Source: a virus
Reading direction: 5' to 3' (one strand)
IMG/VR virus record: IMGVR_UViG_3300015374_000017
Span: 1 to 45,076 of that record
Length of the DNA stretch: 45,076 nt
Every line of letters begins with the position of its first letter. The stretch's first letter is position 1. The translations under genes were made by a program, and so were the position numbers. Of the stretch, positions 40,106 through 45,076 are shown piece after piece. The notes below the pieces were generated by a model. It was not told the DNA's origin, did no database searches, and saw only the letters and a program-made list of their open reading frames with translations.

Positions 40106-40130
40106 CAAACGTCAATTAAATGCCTAAGTG
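40102..40130 (+). promoter_or_regulatory. Early promoter with overlapping operator, copy 7
   Basis: TTGACA, 17 bp, TAAGTG (40125-40130). The palindrome TTGACAAACGTCAA is identical to that of copy 6. CAACTCTAAC (40135-40144) and GAGGCAATGAC lead to the ATG at 40162. The upstream gene's stop overlaps it. Confidence 0.65.
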
Positions 40131-40161
40131 AGCACAACTCTAACCCGAACGAGGCAATGAC

Positions 40162-40347
40162 ATGCACACCTTTGCAAGATCCCGCCAGGATGATGGCAGC
40201 TACCTCTATACCGTGGGCTACTGGTGCCCTGCTGCCTATAACGAGGGCACCGTGTTTCAGCCTTTGCGCGACTGTGCCACGGCATCTGAGGCCGTGCGCT
40301 GGGTGTCCTATCTCAATGGCGGCGAGCGCCCGGGAGGTGAGTGGTGA
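40162..40347 (+). CDS. 61-residue early protein
   Basis: Begins HTFARSRQDDGSYLYTVGYW, then ASEAVRWVSYLNGGERPGG. It has the compact strand pattern often seen in small phage proteins. It is the first gene after promoter copy 7 and is GTGA-coupled to the next. Function unknown. Confidence 0.65.
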   Translation: MHTFARSRQDDGSYLYTVGYWCPAAYNEGTVFQPLRDCATASEAVRWVSYLNGGERPGGEW

Positions 40348-40553
40348 CCGAGCATTTTGTTCGTTCCTCGCGCAAGCGGCCCAGCTGCCCCTGCGGCAGC
40401 GGGCTGCCGCGGCGCACGCTCGAGGATGCGCGCGGGATCTTCTGCTGCTTTGTCTGCAATGAATGCGAGGCCGAGAAGAAGGCCAAGTATCGCGCCGACA
40501 TTTTCACCAACCCGAACTATTTCACCGAGGAACCAATCGAACCAGAGGAGTAA
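40344..40553 (+). CDS. Small zinc-ribbon-like protein
   Basis: A 69-residue protein with CPCGSG near residue 16 and FCCFVCNECEAEKK near 34, a possible four-Cys metal site. GTG start overlaps the previous TGA. The end is acidic (YFTEEPIEPEE). Function unknown. Confidence 0.6.
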   Translation: MTEHFVRSSRKRPSCPCGSGLPRRTLEDARGIFCCFVCNECEAEKKAKYRADIFTNPNYFTEEPIEPEE

Positions 40554-40558
40554 GGCAA

Positions 40559-40777
40559 ATGGCTAAAATAATGTGTTGCTACGGCAATTGCGACGAGTGG
40601 GTTGGCGAAGGGAGCTTCAAGCTCACGCTGACCGAGTCACGCCGCGGCACCGTGAACGAGCGGCAATCGTTCTGCTGCTACGAGCACGCGATATTGTGGC
40701 TGCAGAAGCGTGACGAGAAACTGAACCACGGCGTTCGATCCTGGCGCGGGCCGGTTGAACGCCACACACAGGAGTAA
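40559..40777 (+). CDS. Small Cys-rich protein
   Basis: A 72-residue protein with CCYGNC at 6-11 and FCCYEHA near 38, a pattern for metal binding. TAAGGCAA precedes the ATG. Function unknown. Confidence 0.6.
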   Translation: MAKIMCCYGNCDEWVGEGSFKLTLTESRRGTVNERQSFCCYEHAILWLQKRDEKLNHGVRSWRGPVERHTQE

Positions 40778-40782
40778 GGCAA

Positions 40783-40980
40783 ATGCCGACGTTCTACGAC
40801 GACAACTACGGCTTCTGGCACGACATGGATGATCCTGAGATGCGGGACTTCTATTTCCAGACCCAGAAACGCAGCAAGGCCAAGATGTGCAAGGGCTGCG
40901 GCCGCATGGTCAAGATCAAGCCCGAGTACGCCTACTGCAACTCGTGCGCCGACAAGATGGAGCAAGGAGGCGAATTCTAA
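40783..40980 (+). CDS. Small zinc-ribbon protein
   Basis: A 65-residue protein with MCKGCGRMVKIKPEYAYCNS and CADKM: a CxxC...CxxC zinc ribbon (near 35-55). TAAGGCAA precedes the ATG; its stop overlaps the next start (TAATG). Similar ribbons are common in phage early regions and bind nucleic acid or proteins. Confidence 0.65.
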   Translation: MPTFYDDNYGFWHDMDDPEMRDFYFQTQKRSKAKMCKGCGRMVKIKPEYAYCNSCADKMEQGGEF

Positions 40981-41162
40981 TGTGGAAGGTAGTCGATAAG
41001 CACGACGGCCACACGGTGCAGACCTTCGACACTCAGATCGATGCCGTCATGGCTGCACAGCGTTACAACGCCGGCTGGAGCGTCTGGCCGTTCATAGTAG
41101 TCCCTCTGCCGCCAGATGAACCTCCCCGTGCCGACCACATCAAAGGAAAAGGCAATGGCTAA
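40980..41162 (+). CDS. 60-residue early protein
   Basis: Begins WKVVDKHDGHTVQTFDTQID, then VMAAQRYNAGWSVWPFIVVP. ATG overlaps the previous TAA; its end overlaps the next start by 8 bp. No family recognised. Confidence 0.6.
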   Translation: MWKVVDKHDGHTVQTFDTQIDAVMAAQRYNAGWSVWPFIVVPLPPDEPPRADHIKGKGNG

Positions 41163-41355
41163 GACCATCTACCGCGCCACCCTCTGCAACTCTGCTGGCG
41201 AGCTCGACATGTTCACCGCCAACAGCATCGAGGATCTGCAACGCCAGCTGGGCAAGCGGCTGCTCCAACCGGGCAGTACTTGGATCCTGGCCGACGGCGA
41301 CACCATCATCATATCGAGCGGCGACTTCCGCAACGTCGAGGCGAAAGCAGCATGA
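41155..41355 (+). CDS. 66-residue early protein
   Basis: Begins AKTIYRATLCNSAGELDMFT, with EDLQRQLGKRLLQPGSTWIL. AAGGCAATG start context; ATGA-coupled to the next gene. Function unknown. Confidence 0.6.
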   Translation: MAKTIYRATLCNSAGELDMFTANSIEDLQRQLGKRLLQPGSTWILADGDTIIISSGDFRNVEAKAA

Positions 41356-41612
41356 CAGCACAAGAAGATATCAACGCCTGGGCCGAGGAGGCGTTCCACA
41401 AATGGATGAATGACTGCAGCTGGCGCTACAAGCTGGTTGGCGTGAAACCGAATGAAGCCATGGCGTATCTGGGGTTGATTTGCATGCTGGGCTTCGTCTC
41501 CACCGCTGCAGCCTACAGTTCCGATGAAGAGAGACTGATCGAGATCGTGCGCAAGGCATTCCGCGATGCGAGCAAGACCGTGACGGAAATCAAACAGGAG
41601 CTAGGCAAATGA
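41352..41612 (+). CDS. 86-residue early protein with hydrophobic segment
   Basis: Begins TAQEDINAWAEEAFHKWMND; a moderately hydrophobic stretch (AMAYLGLICMLGFVSTAAAY, near 36-55) may be a helix in a globular domain rather than a membrane span. ATGA overlaps at both ends. Function unknown. Confidence 0.6.
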   Translation: MTAQEDINAWAEEAFHKWMNDCSWRYKLVGVKPNEAMAYLGLICMLGFVSTAAAYSSDEERLIEIVRKAFRDASKTVTEIKQELGK

Positions 41613-41857
41613 CCGAGGATGATGACCGCGACTACTGGGAACTGGGCTTCAACCTGTTCAGCAAGGAGCCCGAGCTCTTGGGCGCTGCCGTGTGGTGGCG
41701 TGCCCACGATCTTAATTTACAGGCTGAAGATGCCTACAACTTCGTCTTCGGCTATAGCACTGCCAGGAGGCAGCGAGATGACTACCAGCGAGAACGACAA
41801 GATCAAGCAGATGGCGGCGGAAATGCTGTTGAAACAGGGCATTGCGACCTTGAGTGA
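41609..41857 (+). CDS. 82-residue early protein
   Basis: Begins TEDDDRDYWELGFNLFSKEP, with helical AAVWWRAHDLNLQAEDAYNF. TAGGCAA precedes the ATG, which overlaps the upstream TGA. Its last 80 bp overlap the next gene; the final residues (RRQRDDYQRERQDQADGGG) are probably out-of-frame-like filler. Function unknown. Confidence 0.55.
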   Translation: MTEDDDRDYWELGFNLFSKEPELLGAAVWWRAHDLNLQAEDAYNFVFGYSTARRQRDDYQRERQDQADGGGNAVETGHCDLE

Positions 41858-41990
41858 AGCGGCCAAATTGCGCGGCGTGAGCCGGCAGGCCATGCATCAG
41901 GCCACTGCCACTAAGTACGACACCCGACTTATTCGCAGAAAATATCTAGGAATTGTGTGGAAAGAATTGCTCGAACGGTTGACGGCATAG
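41778..41990 (+). CDS. Helix-turn-helix early regulator candidate
   Basis: A 70-residue protein. A helix-turn-helix is visible in LSEAAKLRGVSRQAMHQATA (near 27-46), followed by a basic tail (LIRRKYLGIVWKELLERL). A strong AGGAGG Shine-Dalgarno precedes the ATG. A longer start at 41619 is a shadow of the previous gene. It lies just before a 190-nt non-coding stretch with strong RNA structure. Confidence 0.65.
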   Translation: MTTSENDKIKQMAAEMLLKQGIATLSEAAKLRGVSRQAMHQATATKYDTRLIRRKYLGIVWKELLERLTA

Positions 41991-42111
41991 GGCATCGCCT
42001 TGCCTATGTCGGGCAGCGTGGGGCTCGACAAATCGAAAGGTGTTCTGCGGGGGGCGATGCCCTGGGGGTGGACGTTGGCCCCCGAATGGAATGTCACCGT
42101 CCAAGAACACC
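41990..42111 (+). ncRNA. Candidate structured RNA with a pseudoknot
   Basis: The 10-nt GGGCATCGCC (41990-41999) pairs perfectly with GGCGATGCCC (42053-42062). GGTGTTCT (42039-42046) pairs with AGAACACC (42104-42111), 8 bp. As these strands alternate, both helices can form only as a pseudoknot. Between them are hairpins TGCC/GGCA (42001-42015) and TCGA/TCGA (42025-42036), and TGGACG/CGTCCA (42069-42103), which abuts the second helix. No coding frame fits here. This could be a regulatory RNA, a ribozyme-like element or a translation element for the next gene. It is not a clear match to any motif I know. Confidence 0.4.
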
Positions 42112-42179
42112 GACCCACGCACTTGCTTTCTAAATTTAGTCGCTGCCACTATTCAACGCTTGCAGGAAGGTAAACCCAA

Positions 42180-42410
42180 ATGAGGATCAAGCTGCCGCCG
42201 ACCCAGCAGGAGATGGAGGAATCGGATTATCTGGTTTGCGCTAAATGGGTGCATGCCGTCCCAGACGACTGCGAGGCAGGTAAATGCAGCAGCTGCGGCA
42301 CCGACGTGATGTACGCCAAGAGCATGCCAAAGAAACCGCAGCGCATCTGCATGGATTGTGCGGTCGAGATGATGGATCGAGAAGTCAGGACGGGACACTA
42401 CAATGGGTAA
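42180..42410 (+). CDS. Zinc-ribbon early protein
   Basis: A 76-residue protein with KCSSCGTDVMY and RICMDCAVEM, a CxxC...CxxC zinc ribbon (near 36-61). GGAAGG lies before the ATG. It overlaps the next gene by 8 bp. Likely binds nucleic acid or protein; specific role unknown. Confidence 0.65.
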   Translation: MRIKLPPTQQEMEESDYLVCAKWVHAVPDDCEAGKCSSCGTDVMYAKSMPKKPQRICMDCAVEMMDREVRTGHYNG

Positions 42411-42588
42411 CAGGATCGCCATGCCGGCAGAGCCGACGCTCAAGGAAGCCTTGGCCAAGCTCGAGGAACTGCTGGACTATCGCTTGCCGCAATCACACAA
42501 GCCATCGACCGCGATCGTGCTCGCGCGCGGCTATGCCGAGGTGATCTATCGGGCGTTGCTAAAATCGAGCTTGAACGATGCAACCTAA
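42403..42588 (+). CDS. 61-residue helical early protein
   Basis: Begins GNRIAMPAEPTLKEALAKLE, helical, with VLARGYAEVIYRALLKSS. ATG overlaps the upstream gene by 8 bp. It is the last gene before a ~330-nt gap. Function unknown. Confidence 0.6.
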   Translation: MGNRIAMPAEPTLKEALAKLEELLDYRLPQSHKPSTAIVLARGYAEVIYRALLKSSLNDAT

Positions 42589-42918
42589 GTTTTCTTGGTG
42601 CATTGCCGGGATAATGAATCGTCGGAGCGTGCTCCCCGGTGTGCGGAGTTCTACCCCCTCTGCCCATAACCGGCCCGACGAAACGACGCCGGGGACGATA
42701 CTTGTAACCAGCTGGTGCCGGGGCGTGCCCCTCTGCGTGCAGTCACTCAAGGCGAGAGCCAAGAGTCGGGAGCTCGCGCGTACAGATCCGCGAAATGACG
42801 CGGAGGCACCTCCTACCCCATTTGGGTTATTGAATTAATCCAAAAATAATCGCTAGCTAAAATTAGCGCCCGAGGGCAGGCTCGATCGGTTGGTAAACTT
42901 GCAAGGAGATACCCCAAC
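42589..42918 (+). other. Gap before the secreted-protein gene; no convincing gene
   Basis: About 330 nt. An 86-residue frame here has poor composition and no Shine-Dalgarno and is not accepted. Short hairpins are possible (TCCGCG/CGCGGA at the right; GGAGC-GT-GCTCC; GGGGC-GT-GCCCC). The last ~80 nt are AT-rich, include CGCTA/TAGCG, and probably carry the promoter of the next gene. Confidence 0.45.
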
Positions 42919-43569
42919 ATGAAGAAGCTACTTCTAGCCGCGAGCATTCTAACGGCGCTCGCCCTACCTGCCAAGGCCGATGTCATCATCGACGACAAAT
43001 TGTCGGGGACTGGTGACAACGTGGTTTTCCAATCTTCGACAACCAGCCTCGTCATCGGCAGTTTCAACGGGCAACATCAGGGGCTCGTCGATTTCAACTG
43101 CTTGGCGGGCTGCACCAACTTCGTCGGAGCGCAAAGCGGCAACGACCTCAAGATCACGGCGGATGGTCTAACCAACCTATCGGTCCAGGTCTTCGACACG
43201 TCCGGTCTTAACGTGTTGCCCACGCAAACCGATGTGTTCTCGATCACAGGCACCGGGCACGTGTTCGTAGGCGTGACAGCGAATGAACCGGGTGGTGGCA
43301 CCCAACTGACAACCTTCGACCTGTTCTCGTTGTTCGGGGCGCTTGGCCCCGGCCAAAACGGGTTCACATTGACGGCGATCAACGGTGAAACCATCAACAA
43401 GTTCACGCTGCTCGATGTCGGTGGCGTGATCACTGACTTCGAGCACTACCGGATCGACGTTGCTGCTCCGGTCCCTGGACCCATCGTCGGTGCCGGCCTC
43501 CCCGGCATCCTCGGTGCGCTGGGGCTGTGGGGCTTCAACCGGTCCCGCAGAAAGCGTCAGGTGGCTTAG
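42919..43569 (+). CDS. Secreted moron-like protein with PEP-CTERM-type tail
   Basis: A 216-residue protein. Residues 1-20 (KKLLLAASILTALALPAKA) form a Sec signal peptide with an A-K-A cleavage site. The middle is beta-rich with Gly/Asn/Thr (VVFQSSTTSLVIGSFNGQ ...). The C-terminus reads VPGPIVGAGLPGILGALGLWGF followed by RSRRKRQ: short motif, hydrophobic helix, basic stop, the layout of the PEP-CTERM/VPxxP sorting signals of alphaproteobacterial exosortase systems. A consensus AAGGAGAT Shine-Dalgarno and its own terminator set it apart from the neighbours. Probably acquired from a host and expressed independently. Function unknown. Confidence 0.75.
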   Translation: MKKLLLAASILTALALPAKADVIIDDKLSGTGDNVVFQSSTTSLVIGSFNGQHQGLVDFNCLAGCTNFVGAQSGNDLKITADGLTNLSVQVFDTSGLNVLPTQTDVFSITGTGHVFVGVTANEPGGGTQLTTFDLFSLFGALGPGQNGFTLTAINGETINKFTLLDVGGVITDFEHYRIDVAAPVPGPIVGAGLPGILGALGLWGFNRSRRKRQVA

Positions 43570-43601
43570 GTCCGCCGCATTTCCTGAGTTCCTGACGCTG
43601 T

Positions 43602-43647
43602 GCCCCGCCGGGTGTATTGAGTGAGCCTCCCGGCGGGGCTTCTTTTT
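43602..43647 (+). terminator. Intrinsic terminator after the secreted-protein gene
   Basis: GCCCCGCCGGG pairs perfectly with CCCGGCGGGGC (11 bp; 43602-43612 and 43629-43639), followed by TTCTTTTTA. It lies 32 nt after the stop codon. A classical, strong terminator. Confidence 0.85.
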
Positions 43648-43654
43648 ATCCACA
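43646..43654 (+). promoter_or_regulatory. Consensus DnaA-box sequence
   Basis: TTATCCACA matches the DnaA consensus TTATNCACA. It overlaps the end of the terminator's U-tract. A single box is weak evidence for an origin; it may be chance. Confidence 0.25.
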
Positions 43655-43669
43655 GGGGATTGCGCTAAA

Positions 43670-43705
43670 TTTACAGCTTGTTAGGGTTGTGTAGTATGCA
43701 CAACC
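43670..43705 (+). promoter_or_regulatory. Promoter with operator-like inverted repeat over the -10
   Basis: TTTACA (43670-43675), 16 bp, TAGTAT (43692-43697). The -10 lies in the 7-nt centre of GGTTGTG-TAGTATG-CACAACC (43685-43705), a perfect 7-bp inverted repeat. A protein bound there would block the promoter; autoregulation by one of the next two genes is plausible. Confidence 0.55.
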
Positions 43706-43715
43706 GGAGGCAATG

Positions 43716-44081
43716 ATGTTCCGCCTGGAGATATTCGTAGACGATAAGAAATTGAGTTATGTGCTGTGGGCCTTGACCGGCCACATCCTGGGCGATCCCA
43801 AGATCCATCCGGTTGTCAATGCTACGGTCAAGAACGGCAAAGTGCGAGCCGAGACTTCCGGCGATCACGTCGAGATGTTCCGCAAGCATGTCGCCAGTCG
43901 GGGCGGCAACGAGTTCTCTCCGGCATTCATGCAGGATTGGTGCATCGGCCTGGGCTTGAAGCGCAAGAGCTACAGCAACATCCTCGCCAAGGGCATCCGC
44001 GCCAAGGCCTGGAAGCGCGTGCCGCAGAAGGGCACGAAAGGAAAATACAGCTACATCATTACAAGAGAGGAGAAGGCGTGA
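43716..44081 (+). CDS. Possible DNA-binding early protein
   Basis: A 121-residue protein: FRLEIFVDDKKLSYVLWALTG start, a helix pair near 55-90 (VEMFRKHVASRGGNEFSPAF, CIGLGLKRKSYSNILAKGIR), and a basic end (KRVPQKGTKGKYSYIITREE). The C-terminal strand-turn pattern resembles winged-helix proteins, but no family is recognised. GGAGG lies 5 nt before the ATG at 43716; an ATG three nt earlier is the alternative. Its own promoter overlaps an inverted repeat, suggesting feedback control. Confidence 0.55.
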   Translation: MFRLEIFVDDKKLSYVLWALTGHILGDPKIHPVVNATVKNGKVRAETSGDHVEMFRKHVASRGGNEFSPAFMQDWCIGLGLKRKSYSNILAKGIRAKAWKRVPQKGTKGKYSYIITREEKA

Positions 44082-44347
44082 TGGCGAAGGGCAACGGGCG
44101 CTTCAAGACCTACGGCGCTTACAAATTTGTGGACAAGGATCCAGTGATTTATCAATTGCAGCAAATGCGCGCCAACACGTCGCTGACGCAGATCACCAAG
44201 GATGGTGGGCCGAGCTCCACCTGCATGCACAACTGGTTCTATGGTGAGACCCGCCGGCCGCAGAACGCGACTATCGAAGCCGCGGGAAGAGCAATGGGCT
44301 ACGAGCGCAAATGGATGCCGATGCGCAGGAAGACGGAGAAACAGTGA
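44081..44347 (+). CDS. XRE-like helix-turn-helix protein
   Basis: An 88-residue basic protein. VIYQLQQMRANTSLTQITKDGGPSSTCMHNWFYGETRRPQ resembles a Cro/XRE DNA-binding domain (helix 2 LTQITKD, recognition helix near SSTCMHNWF). TGATG overlap with the previous gene. It may be the partner regulator acting on the operator upstream. Target unknown. Confidence 0.6.
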   Translation: MAKGNGRFKTYGAYKFVDKDPVIYQLQQMRANTSLTQITKDGGPSSTCMHNWFYGETRRPQNATIEAAGRAMGYERKWMPMRRKTEKQ

Positions 44348-44568
44348 GTTACGGTCCTATGTGGGAAGATGGGTTTGCTGCTGGCAAGAAAGAGGCCGCA
44401 GCTAAACTCATCGACACCGCCGCCCTCCTCGACCGGCTGGCGGAACGTATCGAGGGGCTAATCCAGAAGCCCGATCCGCACGGCTGGCGCACCGAACCTA
44501 CCGAGCCATTTATCTTGGCCGCCGCCTACTGCCGCGCGGAGGCGAAGCGACTGAGGGGGGAGACATGA
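44344..44568 (+). CDS. Small protein, tandem paralogue 1
   Basis: A 74-residue protein: KLIDTAALLDRLAERIEGLI near 23-42 and YCRAEAKRLRGET at the end, both repeated in the next protein. GTG overlaps the previous TGA. Function unknown. Confidence 0.65.
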   Translation: MSYGPMWEDGFAAGKKEAAAKLIDTAALLDRLAERIEGLIQKPDPHGWRTEPTEPFILAAAYCRAEAKRLRGET

Positions 44569-44819
44569 GCTACGATGACGACACCAAGCGCATCATCCGA
44601 TTGCACGACCGGATTAAGGACTTGGAGCACAAGCTCGCCGATACCGCCGCCTTCCTCGACCGGCTGGCGGAACGGCTGGACTTGCGTGGCGATCAGATAG
44701 CCCCGCTGCCACGTCGCGGACAATCTGCGATGACTGCACCGATGCAGCGCCCCGCCCCTGAAAAGCAAGACGCCGCCGACTGCCGCGCGGAGGCGAAGAA
44801 GCTGCGGGACGAGACATGA
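44565..44819 (+). CDS. Small protein, tandem paralogue 2
   Basis: An 84-residue protein sharing KLADTAAFLDRLAERLDL and DCRAEAKKLRDET with its neighbour, at DNA level too (CTCGACCGGCTGGCGGAACG). ATGA-coupled. The middle carries a Pro/Gln-rich insertion. Function unknown. Confidence 0.65.
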   Translation: MSYDDDTKRIIRLHDRIKDLEHKLADTAAFLDRLAERLDLRGDQIAPLPRRGQSAMTAPMQRPAPEKQDAADCRAEAKKLRDET

Positions 44820-45022
44820 TCATACCACGCTGGGTCGACGGAATGCTCAATGTGATGTCGATCATCTTGTTCCCGTCGCGCAACCATACGACAGCCACCA
44901 TCATAATTTACACTCTGGTCATCGGCATCGGGTTGTGGATATGGCTAGGTTCCTGGTTGTGGCTGCCGGCGACTGTGCTCAGTATGATCATGGCTTGGAT
45001 GCTCACGGAGTGGTTTTTCTGA
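44816..45022 (+). CDS. Small membrane protein
   Basis: A 68-residue hydrophobic protein with two membrane helices (TATIIIYTLVIGIGLWIWLG, about 26-45; WLPATVLSMIMAWMLTEW, about 49-66). ATGA-coupled to the preceding gene. Possibly a membrane-acting early protein; holin-like by size only. Confidence 0.6.
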   Translation: MIIPRWVDGMLNVMSIILFPSRNHTTATIIIYTLVIGIGLWIWLGSWLWLPATVLSMIMAWMLTEWFF

Positions 45023-45023
45023 C

Positions 45024-45076
45024 ATGAAACTCAACGGCGGACTGAAAATCACCTCCAACGGCTACGGCTCGAGCAC
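45024..45076 (+). CDS. Start of a gene cut by the window edge
   Basis: ATG at 45024, 1 nt after the previous stop, then KLNGGLKITSNGYGSS up to the edge. Too short to identify. Confidence 0.5.
   Translation, partial: MKLNGGLKITSNGYGSS

Noticed and set aside
41990-42111. HDV-type self-cleaving ribozyme
   Set aside because: The hairpins lie between the first strands of the two helices and not in the order of the HDV fold; kept only as an unclassified pseudoknot candidate.
42578-42838. 86-residue plus-strand frame
   Set aside because: No Shine-Dalgarno, mixed composition with no domain pattern, and strong local hairpins; more likely non-coding.
43646-43654. A replication origin based on the DnaA box
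   Set aside because: Only one exact box and no adjacent AT-rich unwinding element or further boxes; listed only as a site.
1-45076. CRISPR arrays, tRNA or rRNA genes, insertion sequences
   Set aside because: No regular repeat-spacer pattern, no T-loop/anticodon arrangement that could be supported, and no transposase-like frame with terminal repeats was seen by eye; a tRNA scan was not possible.

Overview
The window is the virion-structure, packaging and early-accessory part of a tailed-phage (Caudoviricetes) genome with podovirus-like architecture. It has a portal, large terminase, scaffold, HK97-type major capsid protein, two head-tail adaptors and a gp10/nozzle-like tail protein. There is no tape-measure, sheath or tail-tube gene in the window. 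Both ends are cut through genes, so this is a fragment or a linearised genome. The host is most likely an alphaproteobacterium, plausibly of the Bradyrhizobium type. This is inferred from four copies of the alphaproteobacterial cell-cycle operator TTAA-N7-TTAA (the CtrA box), a phage-encoded CtrA/OmpR-like DNA-binding protein, and a secreted protein with an alphaproteobacterial PEP-CTERM-like tail.

Layout. Positions 1-29,889 (minus strand) form the late region, read right to left. It runs: portal; two tiny Gly-X-Thr proteins; a large glycosyltransferase fusion; a second glycosyltransferase; a three-domain endolysin; a spanin-like membrane protein; an adenine methyltransferase; an Acb2/Tad1-like protein; small virion proteins; scaffold; major capsid protein; adaptors; a bank of collagen-like (Gly-X-Thr/Pro) tail-fibre proteins; the nozzle; three paralogous proteins; a BNR-repeat protein; and a giant low-complexity protein truncated by the window edge. 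Most junctions are ATGA, GTGA or TGATG overlaps, so translation is coupled.

Positions 29,952-32,882 (plus) carry a putative small terminase, a small protein, the large terminase, a very basic protein and a cysteine-cluster protein. Positions 32,894-33,943 (minus) carry the winged-helix regulator and a small membrane protein. Positions 33,944-34,806 are an AT-rich control region with divergent palindromic promoters. Positions 34,807-45,076 (plus) hold about 30 small, tightly packed, mostly hypothetical early genes, many with zinc ribbons or helix-turn-helix folds, plus one secreted moron-like gene with its own terminator.

Regulation is the most striking part. Four near-identical 17-bp boxes (CTTAAGAAA-N2/3-TTAAG) stand before the late transcription units, often followed by a hairpin that contains the Shine-Dalgarno sequence. 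A second, different palindrome (TTGAC-N4-GTCAA) overlaps the -35 element of several early promoters. A conserved start context (AGGCAA just before ATG) marks many early genes. Together these suggest that late genes follow a CtrA-like regulator and early genes a separate repressor, which would couple phage development to host cell-cycle state. Functions and regulation were inferred by reading the sequence only; no database search was run.
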